From Agaricus subrufescens (Eukaryota; Basidiomycota; Agaricomycetes; Agaricales; Agaricaceae), in the NCBI GenBank assembly GCA_029945375.1, contig CM057067.1, positions 248,001-312,000 on the forward strand: a DNA stretch of 64,000 nt, in the 5' to 3' direction. The notes under the pieces were generated by a model. It was given only the letters and a program-made list of their open reading frames with translations. It was not told the DNA's origin and did not search any database. Shown here piece after piece: positions 22,545 to 34,900 of this stretch; the first letter of the stretch is position 1, and every line of letters begins with the position of its first letter. A program made the position numbers and the translations under genes.

Positions 22545-24191
22545 TCAAGGCGACCGATGATACGGTCTAATAGCATCCATGTAGCCAGGCGGAGGCTCAT
22601 CAGTCAAACCGCGTATGTATGGAGTGTCCTGCTGTGCTCGTAGATATTGTATCTGATCCATCATAATCCCCATCTGTGACCGCATGTCTGCTAATGCATA
22701 AGAATTTACCAAAGGCCATTCTAAGCTTCGGCTTTCTACTGCGGCAGGGACAGGTTGTGGCATTCTGATTGGCATAAGTGCTAAGGGGTGGTCAGGGTTT
22801 GATGGAGGTGTGAAACCTCCACCGCCCGCTGTCATAGAATCAACGCGATGCGACGCTCCAACTGCAACGGGTGGAGGATCAGAATTTGATGGATTGGCTG
22901 TGGTCTCATTCACTTCAGGAATCATGTCTTCTCTTTGCGCTGGCTGTCGTTGTCGTCGTGTTTCTTCCCGTAAACGTGTTTGGCCTTGCGCATATGATGT
23001 TTTGAGAACACGCATGTGGGCTGTGACGGTTTCTAGACGATTATTGAGTTCGAGTCGACGTCCTTCTTGCCTTTGTTCTCGATCTTGTGGGTCCATATTT
23101 CGAGAATCACGCGTAGACAGAAGGAAATCGTATGGTGTTGCACCCGGCGCGGGCGTTGATAATTTGCCTCGTTCATGATGGGGAGAGGTAGGGCCAGGGA
23201 GCGTGTAAGGCATGAGATGCTCTCGTTCATTAGGCCTCGAACGCAAACCCTTGGCTCTAGGTTCATATGAATCTCGTGTTCGGGTAAATGGATGCGCTTC
23301 TTCCATCTCTCGTAGTCGTCTACTTCGATAAAACGCGGCTACGGCGATAAGTACGACAACGGCGATGAAACCTCCCACTACACCGCCGATTATAGCTTTG
23401 AGTGTCGTGTGAGAGTCCGAAGTTTGTGATGGCGTGGGAGTGCCTGTGTCGGTTTTCGTTGAAATAGTAGTAGTCGCAACAACAGCGAGAACAGAGCTCG
23501 GGCGACTGGATAGGATATTGAATTTATCATCACAAACGTCAGGCACTGGCGTCATGGAAGACAGCAAGCAAAGGAGGTGCGTACGTGAAAGTTGCATAAT
23601 CAAAGTTGACATAGTTAGCCTCGTTTGCCTGTCCTTCGGCGGTGATCGTCAATGTATGTGGTTGTGAAGGTAGATTCTGCGAGAACGCCAGCGTGTTGTA
23701 CTGAAACTCGGCGGTCATATTGCTCCCAGTATAAGGTGTTGCTTCACCGTCAAGGATGAATGTACAAATAGTGGGTGCCTGTTTCGAGAGAATGAGATAC
23801 ACAAAGATAGCGTTTCCTAGCGAGTGGTTTTAATAGACATAGATGTTGAGAAATGACAGCACTGACCATCGAATTCGAATGAAACGTTATACTGAAAGGT
23901 ATTCCCAGCCGGTAGGTATACCGCGGTATATGTCCCTCCATATACAGCAGTTAGATCTGGTTTGCTCAAACAACTACTACAATTTTCGTGGGTCCATTGT
24001 GGGTCGGTAGTGCTGGTAGAATTGGGAGGAATTGAGGTACTTGTTGTGGGAGAAGTGTAAAAATCACTAGAGATGCTAGCGTCATCGATGGTGACAATGT
24101 TGTTGTTAGAAACAGCTGCACATAGAGATAGACAGGCTGTGAGAATGAACACAAGGAAGATCCCAGGATAGGACTTGTTTCGACTAGCCAT
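22545..24191 (-). CDS. Secreted/single-pass membrane protein with PPxY cytoplasmic tail
   Basis: Three exons on minus: ATG 24191 to 23867, then 23816 to about 23590, then to the stop at 22545. Accepting CTAG at 23820-23817 restores the frame exactly. A signal peptide (SYPGIFLVFILTACLSLCAA) starts near residue 8. The ectodomain follows, with several Asn-Xaa-Ser/Thr sites and a beta-rich repeat pattern (FEFDG ... FILDGEATPY ... HTLTITAEG ... NFDYATFT). Next come a Ser/Thr-rich stalk and one TM helix (AIIGGVVGGFIAVVVLIAVA). The cytoplasmic tail of about 250 residues is Arg/Gln/Pro-rich and ends near EPPPGYMDAI. This layout is very common in mushroom genomes; the ectodomain resembles carbohydrate-binding jelly-roll folds, but the ligand is unknown. 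The PPGY motif may recruit Rsp5-type ubiquitin ligases (inference). Confidence 0.85.
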
Positions 24192-27100
24192 GAACCAACA
24201 AGGTGGAGGAAGGCCAGGAAGTACAAAATCCAGAAACCAGGATGAACGTGTTGGGTTGGGCAAGAGAATGGGGTGATTTGCACCGCAAAGAAACCAATGG
24301 ATACATAGTCTGATGATCAAGTTGCATCATTATAAATAGTGTTGGTATGTCAAACAAACCCTTCAGCATGTCGGTCCATCGCCGTCGCAAATTAAAGCCA
24401 TAGCCCTTTCGGAAGCGGATGAAGCTGGAAAGCGATCACCACCGAAGGCAGAAAACAAAGTGCGCCCACCGACAAATGGGCTGGGGTTGAAAGTGTTTAA
24501 TCCAGGTTTACTAATCGAAGGACTCTGAATACTCGATCACGGATATTGCCGCGCCTTCTTTCGCAACATATACATAGCAACAGCGTGACGACAACAATTT
24601 ATGTGCTTTATTTGTTCACAGGCAAGGACAAGTTTTCGATATATGTTCACATCTCAACTTGGACTGTAGGTCAAATGCGCGACGCCACCAAATTCATCGG
24701 AGCTATCCTCTCCGCTGTTGATAAAGACCTGTGTACTCCGGAAAATAAGCGGCTCATGGCCCGCACCGAACACGGGTTATTTGCCGTACGTGAATCCTGG
24801 TCACCAGGTCGCGTCTATCTGTGGTCGCGTGGAAGGCCGGTGCTAACCAATAAACAAGCACAATCGTCTCGGGTGGAACCAGGTGAGTGATTAGAGACCG
24901 GATACTGGCTTACACTACAATTTTTTTGTTGCCGAGGAACATCATAAGATGAGATCTCCGCCGACACTGGTTGATAATGGACCTGCCATGTTAACTATGT
25001 CTGCGATACCAGGTCCCTGTTCTACTAAAAACAACACAAGAACCAAAAAGAAATCTCCACTTGACGAAGGAAACAGAATGTTCCGCGTACTTGTGCCTTG
25101 CTGGGTCACCTACAATAATTAGATGTTTGCCCGATCATCTAGATCGAAATGAAATCCGATATTGATGCAGTGACAGCTCTGCCAGTCGGCTGGAATAGGC
25201 AAAGGCCCAAGGGCTTGTATGCTCCAAAGCCGCCTATGTCAAAGAACGACTCATTGACCTCGGCACACCCGTTATGATGTAGCAAACCCAATAGTTCAAG
25301 ATTGAATGGTTCAGTCTATCAGTGAGTTCGCCAGAAAGAAGTCTTGCCTCACGGTCAGCCGAGAACTTTTTACTGAAATCAACGTTCCCTACATATCTCA
25401 ACTGCGCAAGGTTTGAAGTAAAAGCGCTTGCCAATATGCAGGTGGGCTCCAGTCAGGCCATCCAGCGCCGTGTGTTTTATTTCTTTTATGACTATGCCTT
25501 GTCTCCTTTTCCGTATGTTGGGGAACGACAACGAATGATTCCTTGAACTTGTCCCCGCTTGGTTAATCATCCGCACTGTATGGTTAGGAGATATTGGCAT
25601 TGCAATATCATATCCTGCATCTTTTTATAACGCCCAGCAATACCACACATATCCTAGGGGTGCATGCTCGAAAGGGCGTAAATCGCGTCGCGAGCTTTTG
25701 ACTCTGGATCAACTCATTGTGGCGTGGCTCTTCGAAATGAGAAGGCGAGCGCACTTTGGCTGGATGGATCTATTCTTGCAGCTAAATTTCCGAAGACATC
25801 TTCGGGGGTAGCTGCTAGTGATCCGGTGCCTGTCTGGCGAGGCTTTTCGCTTTGCTGTCCTTGATTGGTTTGAAAATGTATCAAAACTAACCCCTGACAG
25901 CGGCTCGACGATGGTCATCAAACTTGGAGCCGGTGCTTCATAGGATGTGATGGGAATTCAGCTGCAACTTATCATTGTTTCGGCGGAGGCCTATATTCGC
26001 CATGTTTTTTTTTCCCTCCTTGGTTGATTGTCTGTTTTTAGTGTTATCTGCTTCTATTGCTAGTTTACAGATTTTTCTAATAAAATATCGCTCCATTGGA
26101 CCCGGTCTATTGGCTAATCCGAAGTATTGAGGATTGTGCAGGGACCCTGATGTTGGTGCATAGAGAGAATCCAGGCCGGCCCAGCCGATCATGGACGTTG
26201 CCACACTCTTTCACTCCGCTCATGGACACGAGCACGCGTTATTCCTTCCTTCCGGTACATCGTCGACTGTCTCCCAGCCGTCGAATTACGCTTACTCTAT
26301 ACACTTTTGGATCACTTTATATGACGACTTCACTGACAGACTGACTCAGGGTGCGCCTGGATCGCCAGCCATGCGCGAAGGAAGAGTCGGAAGCTATCCC
26401 GCAGAATCTCCGTCAAAGTTCGACGCGACACCGGCGATATCCGTGCTACCCACAAGTACAAATGTCGGTGTATTGCTGATAACCATGTCTAGCTCCACAG
26501 ACCCTTCCTGATGAAGTTGGCTGTTACTGCACGCCGGCGCGGAAGCCAGCTGGCATTGCGGTCGTTTTTTAGGCTGGCTTGATAAGACGATCCATACATG
26601 TAAGAGTCCTCGCACGCTGGGACGTGGCGCTTCGAGGCTCAAGAATCACCGGCAAAAACCTCTCTACTCCCGTGGATATAACACACGTGTTCTCATGACT
26701 CTATCAACGTAAATAAACCACTTCTTGAAGAATCTATCATTAACCGCAAGCAATAGGGCTGACCTTCTAAACACCTGGAACGCTTCGCCTTTCTCAACTC
26801 AACACATTGACTCTGAGCAATGAAGCCCTTGCTCTCACCGCAAAATCAAGACATGCGTCAGCCATTTTATATCTGACTTTCTGGATAATTTCGAAGCTCA
26901 GTATTCTATTCCAGTTATTTGAGAAGCATTTGCTATAAATAAACTCGTCATCCGAACTGGGTGACTGATGGCTAACTCTATTCACTCAACCAATGGTGCT
27001 GCACCCGGCCTACCCTGGTTCATGTGGCAGTAGCTTATTTCACATTCTGTCCCTAACCTGGCTAGTATCGCTGGCATGATGCAACATGGGCACGCCGAAC

Positions 27101-27284
27101 AAGCGCCTCGAACCTGATTCTTTCTTCCCTTTCCCCCCTCATTCAGTAGTATTCTAATTTGAGGGATTATTTCTCGCAAGTGGGACAGTCTACGAACTTC
27201 TCCGTCGAGTGTTATATTTACTTTTTCTTCTGACAGGTCGTCAGGGTATTTTAGTCCAGAGCCTTGGGTTACTGAAAAACGACG
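24192..27284. other. Gene-free interval of about 3.1 kb
   Basis: Several ORFs of 60-114 codons (24546-24890, 25709-25921, 26191-26511 and others) occur on both strands. None has a domain, a neighbour exon in frame or consistent codon use. The first few hundred bases should hold the promoter of the minus gene, and the last few hundred that of the F-box gene. No repeat or transposon signature was recognised. Confidence 0.45.
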
Positions 27285-29088
27285 ATGCATCGTTGCTTGC
27301 GAGTCTTCGACATCCTCGAGTGTATTTGCTCACACCTCGCCTCATCAAGCTCCTTGGATGCGCTCGCCAACTTGGCCCGAACTTGTACATTGTTCCTTGA
27401 TCCGGCGCTTGATGCACTGTGGCACACGATACCAACGCTTGAGCCACTTATCAAGTGTTTGCCCGACGATGCGTGGACGATCAGGTGTTCCAGATATCAT
27501 CCTGTGTTGGTGAGTTACTTTCGTTCAAGTCTATCACAAATCGATTGATGTAATACGAATGTAGATGTTAACACGAAATATTACCGCAGAAGATTGGGAG
27601 CGTTGTGCATTTTATACCCCTCGTATCCGTCATTTTGGTTACAACGACCTCGAAAGTTATGCCATCCCAGGTCATTTGAAGGGATCAATTCCAACAGACC
27701 GATCAATCTACATGGCCCTGCGACCTTCCGACCCCGAGAACATGACCCGGAGCACAGTCCTCACATTCCCAAAGCTTCGTTCTTGCAAACTTCTACAACA
27801 TACCTCGTATCCTATCCCGCATTATAGCCCTTTTCTCACACAAACTCTCGCCTCCCTTGAACTTCGACCACCTGCGTTCAACGACGACGGGTACTTGTTG
27901 GGAGTTTTACGTTCAATCCCAGTCTTCTCACCGTCGCTACGAAACCTCGAAATTCATGGTGGTAGCTCTCTATCATCTTTGACATTGGCACACGAGGAGT
28001 TGCACAGAAGAGATTTGGGTGTGCAAGAAGCGCTTGTGCAAACGCTTCGCAGCCTGAAGTGTTTGGAGTCACTTGTGTGTCAATGCGTACACCTTCCGAG
28101 GAATGCAGTACGATACCTCGCGACAGAGACGAGGATACGTGTCCTGCATATCAAAAACTCCGCTGAACACGTTTTAAATTCACTCCCGGAAGAAGACCCG
28201 TGTTTTTCGTATCTGGAGGACCTGCTTCTAGGGTGCGGCTCCAGCGGAGGATTGGCTCAATGCTCGCAGCTTCTTGAACGCGTCGACAACATTCAAAATC
28301 TTCGGAGCCTAGAAATTTGGAGAGATCAGGGTTCACCTGCTGGACCTGAACTCTCTGCGTTTATCCAATCTTTTCACAATCTCATAACCTGCCCAACATC
28401 TTCCAACCGATTCCCTCGACAATCTCCTGCGGATACACGACTCGAAAAGCTCTGTATTCAAGAAAGCCCGTCCTTTATGGGCATGTACTCCTCGGCAGGA
28501 AGGTATACTATCACTCTCGATACACTTGAACCCCTACTTTCTTTTGCTCGCCTCACACATCTCCGCCTCACAACCGAAGATCGATATGCATTCAACGATT
28601 CCGATGCTTATCAAATGGCTAACGCGTGGCCACGACTACAAGAACTACAGCTAGGGGGTCCCGGAACTGGCTGGAATGGAGTAGGAGGAGAGGAGAGCCG
28701 GTTGACCCTAGAAGGCTTGAGAACGTTTGCGAGGCAGTGTAAAGATCTGAGAAGGCTGGGTGTCTATTTTGGCATAAGAGCTGCTCAAAGCGAGAGAAGG
28801 GATGAAGATGATAACAGAGCCGAGGAGATCGTGCGACAGAACAACACTGTTCATAGTGTTGGTGGGGACGCGGTTCAATGTTGCGACAGTCTAGAAGTTT
28901 TGAACGTGGGTGACTCAATATATAGTGGAGAGCCCAAACAAATCGCAAGATCCTTATTGGAGATATTCCCAAGACTGCGCGATGTCGCAGGGCCAGACGT
29001 CGCGACGTCGGTGGAGTGGCAAAGGAAATGGGCGTCTGTGACACAGTCAGTTAGGGAGTTGTCGGAGCGGCACTCCTCGTTCTATTGA
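27285..29088 (+). CDS. F-box protein with LRR-like C-terminal region
   Basis: Two exons, 27285-27509 and 27565-29088, are joined by a 55-bp intron, giving 582 aa. Residues about 4-45 form a degenerate F-box: a leucine-rich helix, then ALANLARTCTLFLDPALDALWHTI. This should bind Skp1 in an SCF ubiquitin ligase. The rest has irregular repeats of the LxxLxL type (LASLELR, LRNLEIHG, LRSLEIW, LTHLRLTTED, LQELQLGG), as expected for a leucine-rich-repeat-like substrate-binding part. Such genes are hugely expanded in Agaricomycetes, and the target cannot be predicted. An acidic/Arg segment occurs near residues 490-500. The gene converges on RPC40, with 75 bp between the stop codons. Confidence 0.88.
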
Positions 29089-29163
29089 TACAATTTGGTT
29101 CGCACAACACCGGAAATAGTCAATGTAATAAAATTAGATCGTAATGACAAATGGCTTTCATGA

Positions 29164-30535
29164 TCACGTATCAACCATATCGACGTCGCCTGAACTTGTG
29201 CCCTCCACCTGAGCTTTTAGAGCCTGAGCGGCGCTTTTGATGATAGTGATTTTCTCGCGCATGACTTTGAGGGCTTCTGGCAAAAGACGTTCAGGTGCAT
29301 ATGCGCCTTCCGATTCTACGTTGACTAGATAGCAAAGTCAAAAATAGGCAAGGGAGGAGTACCCGAAGGATGAGGAGACGCTTACACAGGAAGTGATCGC
29401 GTACGCGACTAAGTTCAACCGAATCCGCAAACTCGGGATGACGGAGAACCTCTCGACTGACAGAGTCCTTGCGGACGTTTTTCTCATCTACAGACACAGT
29501 TCTAGTTCTTGGATCTATTTTGATCACACCAGGTGAAAAACAGTTTTGGAATTTTTCCGACAGCGGAGGCGGGATTGGTTTTGTAATCTTAATGTGTGGG
29601 AGAAGACGATACGATGCCGTGGCTGTGGGTTAATAATTTGATTTTTCAGTCTAATCAGAAATGAGTCAGAAGAAGTGGTTCGCACCGACAGGACTAAATT
29701 TGGCATGATCTTTTCCTACACCTTTGATTGCGTGTAGTTCCATCCGGACTGATTGACCGGGTCGTAGTTTTGCCAAAACTATATTGGGGTTCATAGGGCC
29801 AGGCGGAGGTAGTCCCTCAAACACGGTTGGTTGATCTCCTGCAGGTTTCCATTGCAAGTGTCCAGACAAAACTTCATGGTTGAAGTATAGCTCGTCAGGG
29901 TTTTCAGAGCCTTTTGGTGCGGCAGGGTTGCGAGTACAGGCTATGTTGAGGTCGAAGACGATGGTATTATGATCTGTTGCAGTATCATCATTGCCTAGCA
30001 GGTAAAGTGGTTAACATTTGGAGGCTATAGAGGCAGAAGTGACGTGACGTACTCGTTTTGAACTGCATAAGTGCTGGGTCGACATTGAGTGGTACAAGGC
30101 CTAGTCTGTGTGATAGTACTTCGTCGACAATAACAGAAGTATTGTTCCATATATACACCAATTCTATGCATATGGTAGGCACCTGAGTTATGCTGAATGA
30201 TGGACAGGGAAGAGATGAGAATCAGGACATACCTCTGCAATCATTATTCGTCGAAACGCATTAGCTATCGATGCGTCAACACCTACAAGGTCGAACTCTA
30301 TCGAACGATTGGATAATCTCTGTATCTCTACACGTAAACCCTGCCCTTGCCGTGGCCCGTTATTCAGAATCTAGAGTAAACACAAAAATAAAGAACTACG
30401 CACCCGTCTAAATCCTTGCAAATTCCAAGAGTGATCTTCTCCAGGGTAATGGCCTGGAAAGTCCGTGCTCGAGACGTTAGACACCCGCTCTGCACCAACT
30501 TGAACAAGCCGCCTTGAATTGTAATCCTTGGGCAT
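29164..30535 (-). CDS. RPC40: RNA polymerase I and III subunit RPAC1 (AC40)
   Basis: Multi-exon minus gene from ATG 30535 to TGA 29164. It encodes the alpha-like assembly subunit shared by RNA polymerases I and III, the partner of AC19. Recognisable segments in order are [39 protein letters not shown] (interrupted by an intron), [20 protein letters not shown] followed by [27 protein letters not shown] sequence, [36 protein letters not shown] and RVRDHFLFNVES. These match the yeast Rpc40 layout throughout, including the two-part alpha-NTD-like dimerisation domain with its inserted domain. The C-terminal tail (GDVDMVDT) is species-specific. It is divergently transcribed from SFM1, with 87 bp between the start codons. 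Identification is firm; exact exon ends were not all fixed. Confidence 0.95.
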
Positions 30536-30622
30536 GTCGAAAAGGACGAGGAAATTTCAATTTCATCCCAACAGAAGCATCAACAAAATTTGATTGACAG
30601 TGCGAATCTTTCCCACGATAAG
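30536..30622. promoter_or_regulatory. Compact bidirectional promoter RPC40/SFM1
   Basis: Only 87 bp separate the two divergent start codons, so both 5' UTRs and any core promoter elements must overlap or extend into each other's gene. A CATCCCA/AACAAAATTTG stretch is present but no textbook motif is obvious. Confidence 0.55.
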
Positions 30623-31594
30623 ATGGCTTTCACATATGTCATCGAACATATGGAAGACGATGAACAAACTCCCACTGCCGTTCCTCCTTGGGTCTCTCTC
30701 GAGTATGCGGTCCGTAATACTCAAATAGAACCTACATTCTTGCAAACTTGCAAACACTTTTTTTTCTTCGACAGCAAATGCGCACCCTCGCTGGACCAAA
30801 CTCACAAATCCACTTCACATCTCTCTCCAAGTCCTCTTCCAACTCACTCTCTGAAAAATTTCGACCCAAATCGGATTCGGAAGACTCAAATCTAGCAGAT
30901 GTACAATGCCATCAACAAGGCATTCTTGATCTCATAAAATCCCAAAACGTCTCAATAGATCAAGTTTGTCTTCTCGATCCCAAAGCCGAGCACGTACTTT
31001 CACCTTCTGATGGGGATAGAACATTTTCTTGGTTCCTATTCGGCGTTCGTATTTCTTCTCTCTCCTTCCAACCTCATACCAGCTTTTAATCTCCGTCTGT
31101 CTTCTATCAACGCCATCCGAGCTCATGGTACTTCTTTACTTCCAGGGCATACTCGGTACGTACCTTCCCTCTAACTCCAAAAAAGAACAAAATCTCGACG
31201 TGATAGGACCCATGGTTTATTATAGGTGACGATCCTCCTCGTGATAGGACTTCAGAACTTCGCGTTCTAGGGTTTCCCACTCGCAATCTCGGGCCTGTGC
31301 AAATGACCACCGATACGGCTCTGGGTGTTACCAAACTTGTGGTTCAAGATAAAATATCCCTCGACAAAATCCCTTACGTCGTGCGCATCATTTCCGCCCA
31401 AGTGCCCTCTAAGTTTTCTCATTCGCCACGTTTCCGTTTCTTCTATTTAGGACTTCCCTACAATTCGGTTCAACGCAAAAGAGTCCGTTGAAATGCCGTT
31501 TCGATATATTGCCAATAAAGATGGAGAACCCGTATTACCTCCGGGCATGCGTCAATTACTGCATGAAGATCTGAACAAGTCTTTCGACTTTTAA
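30623..31594 (+). CDS. SFM1: SPOUT-type protein arginine methyltransferase SFM1
   Basis: Five exons join in frame: 30623-30709, 30775 to about 31044, a 10-nt exon 31146-31155, about 31228-31379, and about 31451-31594 (TAA). In yeast Sfm1 methylates an arginine of ribosomal protein Rps3. It is an unusual SPOUT-fold enzyme of the family PF04252. Hallmarks visible are YVIEHMEDD and WVSLEYAQMRTL at the N terminus, VCLLDPKAE, FLFGGILGDDPPRDRTSELR (split across the microexon), LGPVQMTTDTALGVTKLV, and PTIRFNAKESVEMPFRYIA with LPPGM near the end. The acidic N-terminal insertion after the first MEDD is slightly longer than in yeast. The start codon is the ATG before AFTYVIEHM. Its divergent neighbour is RPC40, so two ribosome-biogenesis functions share one promoter. 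Confidence 0.95.
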
Positions 31595-31958
31595 TATAAC
31601 ATGATTAAATACAGTGAATGACGGTTGCATCGCATGTGTAGATACTTGTACACTAATGACCAAATATGAAGGAGCCTATAGTACAAATGAAAAACCACCA
31701 GAAAGTGAGACACAGGGAGAGCATATGAGTAAAAATTCTGAGATGACAAAAAAGCATAATGGTAAATGAGAGCATTGATGCAATGCCAGAGAGGAATGTG
31801 AAATTGAATGACATAAAACAAGAGAGGGATGAGAGGGGAGGGTTCCATGAACAACGTCCGCGTTCCAAGTAAAAGAGAGAAAAAAAAGTTCTCCAGAGGA
31901 CGAAAATTACCATTGACAGCATCAACAAGGGTTGGAGGGAAACGCGAACAAAGGACCA
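31595..31958. other. Convergent 3' intergenic region SFM1/ATG1
   Basis: About 364 bp between converging genes; presumably the 3' UTRs. Minus-strand ORFs here are open but hydrophobic and T-rich, and overlap each other in two frames. I read them as chance. Confidence 0.5.
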
Positions 31959-34900
31959 TCATGACGACGTGTTAATCGCGTGTAATGCGTGGCCTCCATT
32001 CGCAACACCGTCGCTCACCGGCGTTTTTACATCCCAAGGGGCCGGAATCCTCGCCACATCGGCCAAATTCGAATCTGCACGGGCATCATTCAATCTATCT
32101 CGATCATTCATAACCATCCTCGCGCGACACCTCACAAGTCGCAGTTTCGTGCGTTTGATCCCTGATACGTAATTTAAGGTGTGTTTCTATATAGGAGAGA
32201 GTGGAGCTGAACGTACATGTCGCGATAGTCTCCCTGTCCTCTTCCATGAATGGATTCCCAGTTTGCAATAGATCGTCTTGAAGAGCGTAAAGACACCACA
32301 AACTCTCTTCATAGAGCTTTTCGCATTCATCGGGTGCTGATGCTTGATCTAGGAGCTCCTTCCGCGCTGCTGTTCTCGACTACAAACAACTTGAGCTTTC
32401 CTGGCGACAAGAAGGCCCAAAAAAGTTTGATACGTACCAGTACAAGTGCACGATCGTAGACTAACTGGTCTAACCACGCTTTAGGACCATCATACTGTGC
32501 TGGTAGCCACGTCTTAACCAAAGCAGCGCGGTCATTACATTTCATAAAATGCTCCTTAAACCAGTTCAGGGCTACTAAAATCAGCACGTGCAACAAAGGA
32601 TAGAGGACACAATTCTTACCATCATCAAATCCCTCGCTAACAACATATTCACCTTCAGGATACTTCATTCCCATATGTTCTTGAAACTGCTTCAACATGT
32701 TGATACCCTTCTGAGAGAATGACATGAGTAGCATGTACACCGCTACACACGTCACAGCGTTATATTCAGCTTCCATATCTGCATGTTTCCGTTTTCGTGC
32801 GTGTTTCTCTGGCTCGCCTTCTCGTTTCGTAAATTTCGTCGGATCGGGCAATGGTTCTAACGAAAACCCCAAAGTCAGCAAGACGTCAAGTTTGCAGTCC
32901 GAGCGCCAAGGTAAGGTAAAGAATTATGATCATGTGAAAGATACCGATAGCTGACTTACTTTGAGGTATAGCTTTGACATACTCGTACATTTCATCTCCC
33001 CAATTCGTCAACACGTCTGTTTTTTGCGCTAACTCTTCCAAATTGGCCAACAATTCATCTTCCATAGGATCTCTTTCTCCATTAGGCCCTCCTCGACCAA
33101 TCGTGGCACAATCTGGATCAAGCGTAATAATAGGTTTTCGTGGAGATGAAGTTGCACTTGATTGTGAATTCGCATATGAATGCGAGTGCGAGTGCGAGTG
33201 AGAACCGCGACGGGATGTACCAAAAAGCTTCTTCGAGGCGAGGTTCAGCGCTCGATGCAGAGCATTAGAGGCTGCGCGGGATGCCATGCTAGAGGGTGAC
33301 GAAGAGAGTGGTGGGGCTGATATCGCAGTATTAGGCGCTGGAGGGAAAGTGATGTTACTTGTTGCATTGATTGTTCCGGACGGGGGGTTGCTACTACCAT
33401 CTGGAGGGTATTCTTCCATAGATGGTGTTGGAGGCATACGACGGTCATGCAATGGTCTTCGTGGACGCACAGACAATTCTGCAGTAACGCTTTAAAGCGA
33501 TAGCAAAAGGAGAGAACAGTGATACTTACCATCAACAGCACGATTGAACTCAACCGCCCTCGTGTCGTCCACAAGCACGTATTCTCTTCGTAAAACACCA
33601 TCTTCTTCTGTTTCACCAGGAATAAACGACTCCTCTGCCTCAGGCATCTTCCTCCTTCGATGGTTATCCATAGACGGAAATGCCGTCTTGCCATCTAGTG
33701 ATCCCCTCTCTTTGCCCGTATTGAGTTTAGGTAGGGTACCATTTGTGGCCTTCGGACTCCCATCTACACCTAGCTGCCGTAAGTCTTTCGGTGAAAGTGG
33801 GGAGCCTTCTGAAGGCCGGCGGAAATTGAATCGGCTAGGAGGTATCATAGCTTTCGGATCTAACACCTCAGGCGGGATGATCTTATGGTGCTCCGGAGTT
33901 GGTGGACGACCAGGCCAGCCTCTCGACTCATCTACAGCCTCCCTTTCTCCTACTGTAGACCCCTGTAATGACGGAAGGTCTATATCCTTGGGGCGAGGAA
34001 ACTTGCTCTTCGCCAGAGCGGTACTATTGAAGAATTCATCAAAACTCGCGCGTTCTGCAGGTTGACGTTTAAGTAATGCTCGTATGAGTTGTTTGATGTC
34101 CTCTGGAACAACCAATGTTTCTTCTTTTCCCATGTGAGCTGGATGTTTACGTGGTGAGATGTCTTCATCTGGAAATTTGATGCTCTTAGCATGTTCAATC
34201 TTCTTGAGTAATTCGATATGATTATTGGCTCGAAAAGGGGGTTTTCCAACTGCCATCTCGTATAACACCGCACCAACAGACCACAGGTCGGCTTTCGCGT
34301 CATATTTCTCGTATCGCAATATCTCAGGTGCCATGTACAACCTGAACAACGTTACATTTGGGCATATGAGCAGAAGTTGCGAAATTGACAACCGCGGACG
34401 TACGGAGATCCACACAATGTTTCGGCCATCACAGCATTCGGTAATGAACGCGCAAAACCAAAATCCGCAACTTTGAGGATGGGTACACCGAGTGGATGGC
34501 CGCGCGCAAGTTCTTCTGGTGATGCAGGGTTGAGAAGAAGGTTCTGCGGCTTGATGTCTCTGTGTATGAGGTTTCTATGCCGTAGAAACTTGAGCGCGCG
34601 TGCTGTTGGAATGAATGAGACTGGGATAATTGCCCAAAGACAATTGTACTTGCCTAGCTGACGCAGGAAGCTCCGAACAACAACTTCGTCGAGTCCTCCA
34701 GTTGAAGGATGCGGATAGTACCTTGGCGCAGCACCAGGGGAGGGAATGTATTGCAACCCATCGACGCGTCCACGTTTCTTGATATAGTTGGTCAAGTCAC
34801 CACCTGCGCAAAACTCCATGATAAGATACACGTTCTTCTCGGCGCGCTGGAAGTGTTTTGAGCAGGCTCAATAACTGGGGGTAGTATGACACAAAGGGAC

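Noticed and set aside
22810..23178. Plus ORF of 122 aa antisense to the membrane-protein gene
   Set aside because: It is a shadow of the real minus coding exon.
24546..24890. Plus ORF of 114 aa in the 24-27 kb spacer
   Set aside because: No domain is recognisable and no splice continuation was found; it is isolated in a long spacer with equally long ORFs on both strands.
31591..31962. Minus ORFs of 123 and 91 aa downstream of SFM1
   Set aside because: Two frames overlap in T-rich sequence; this is more likely the 3' UTR of ATG1.
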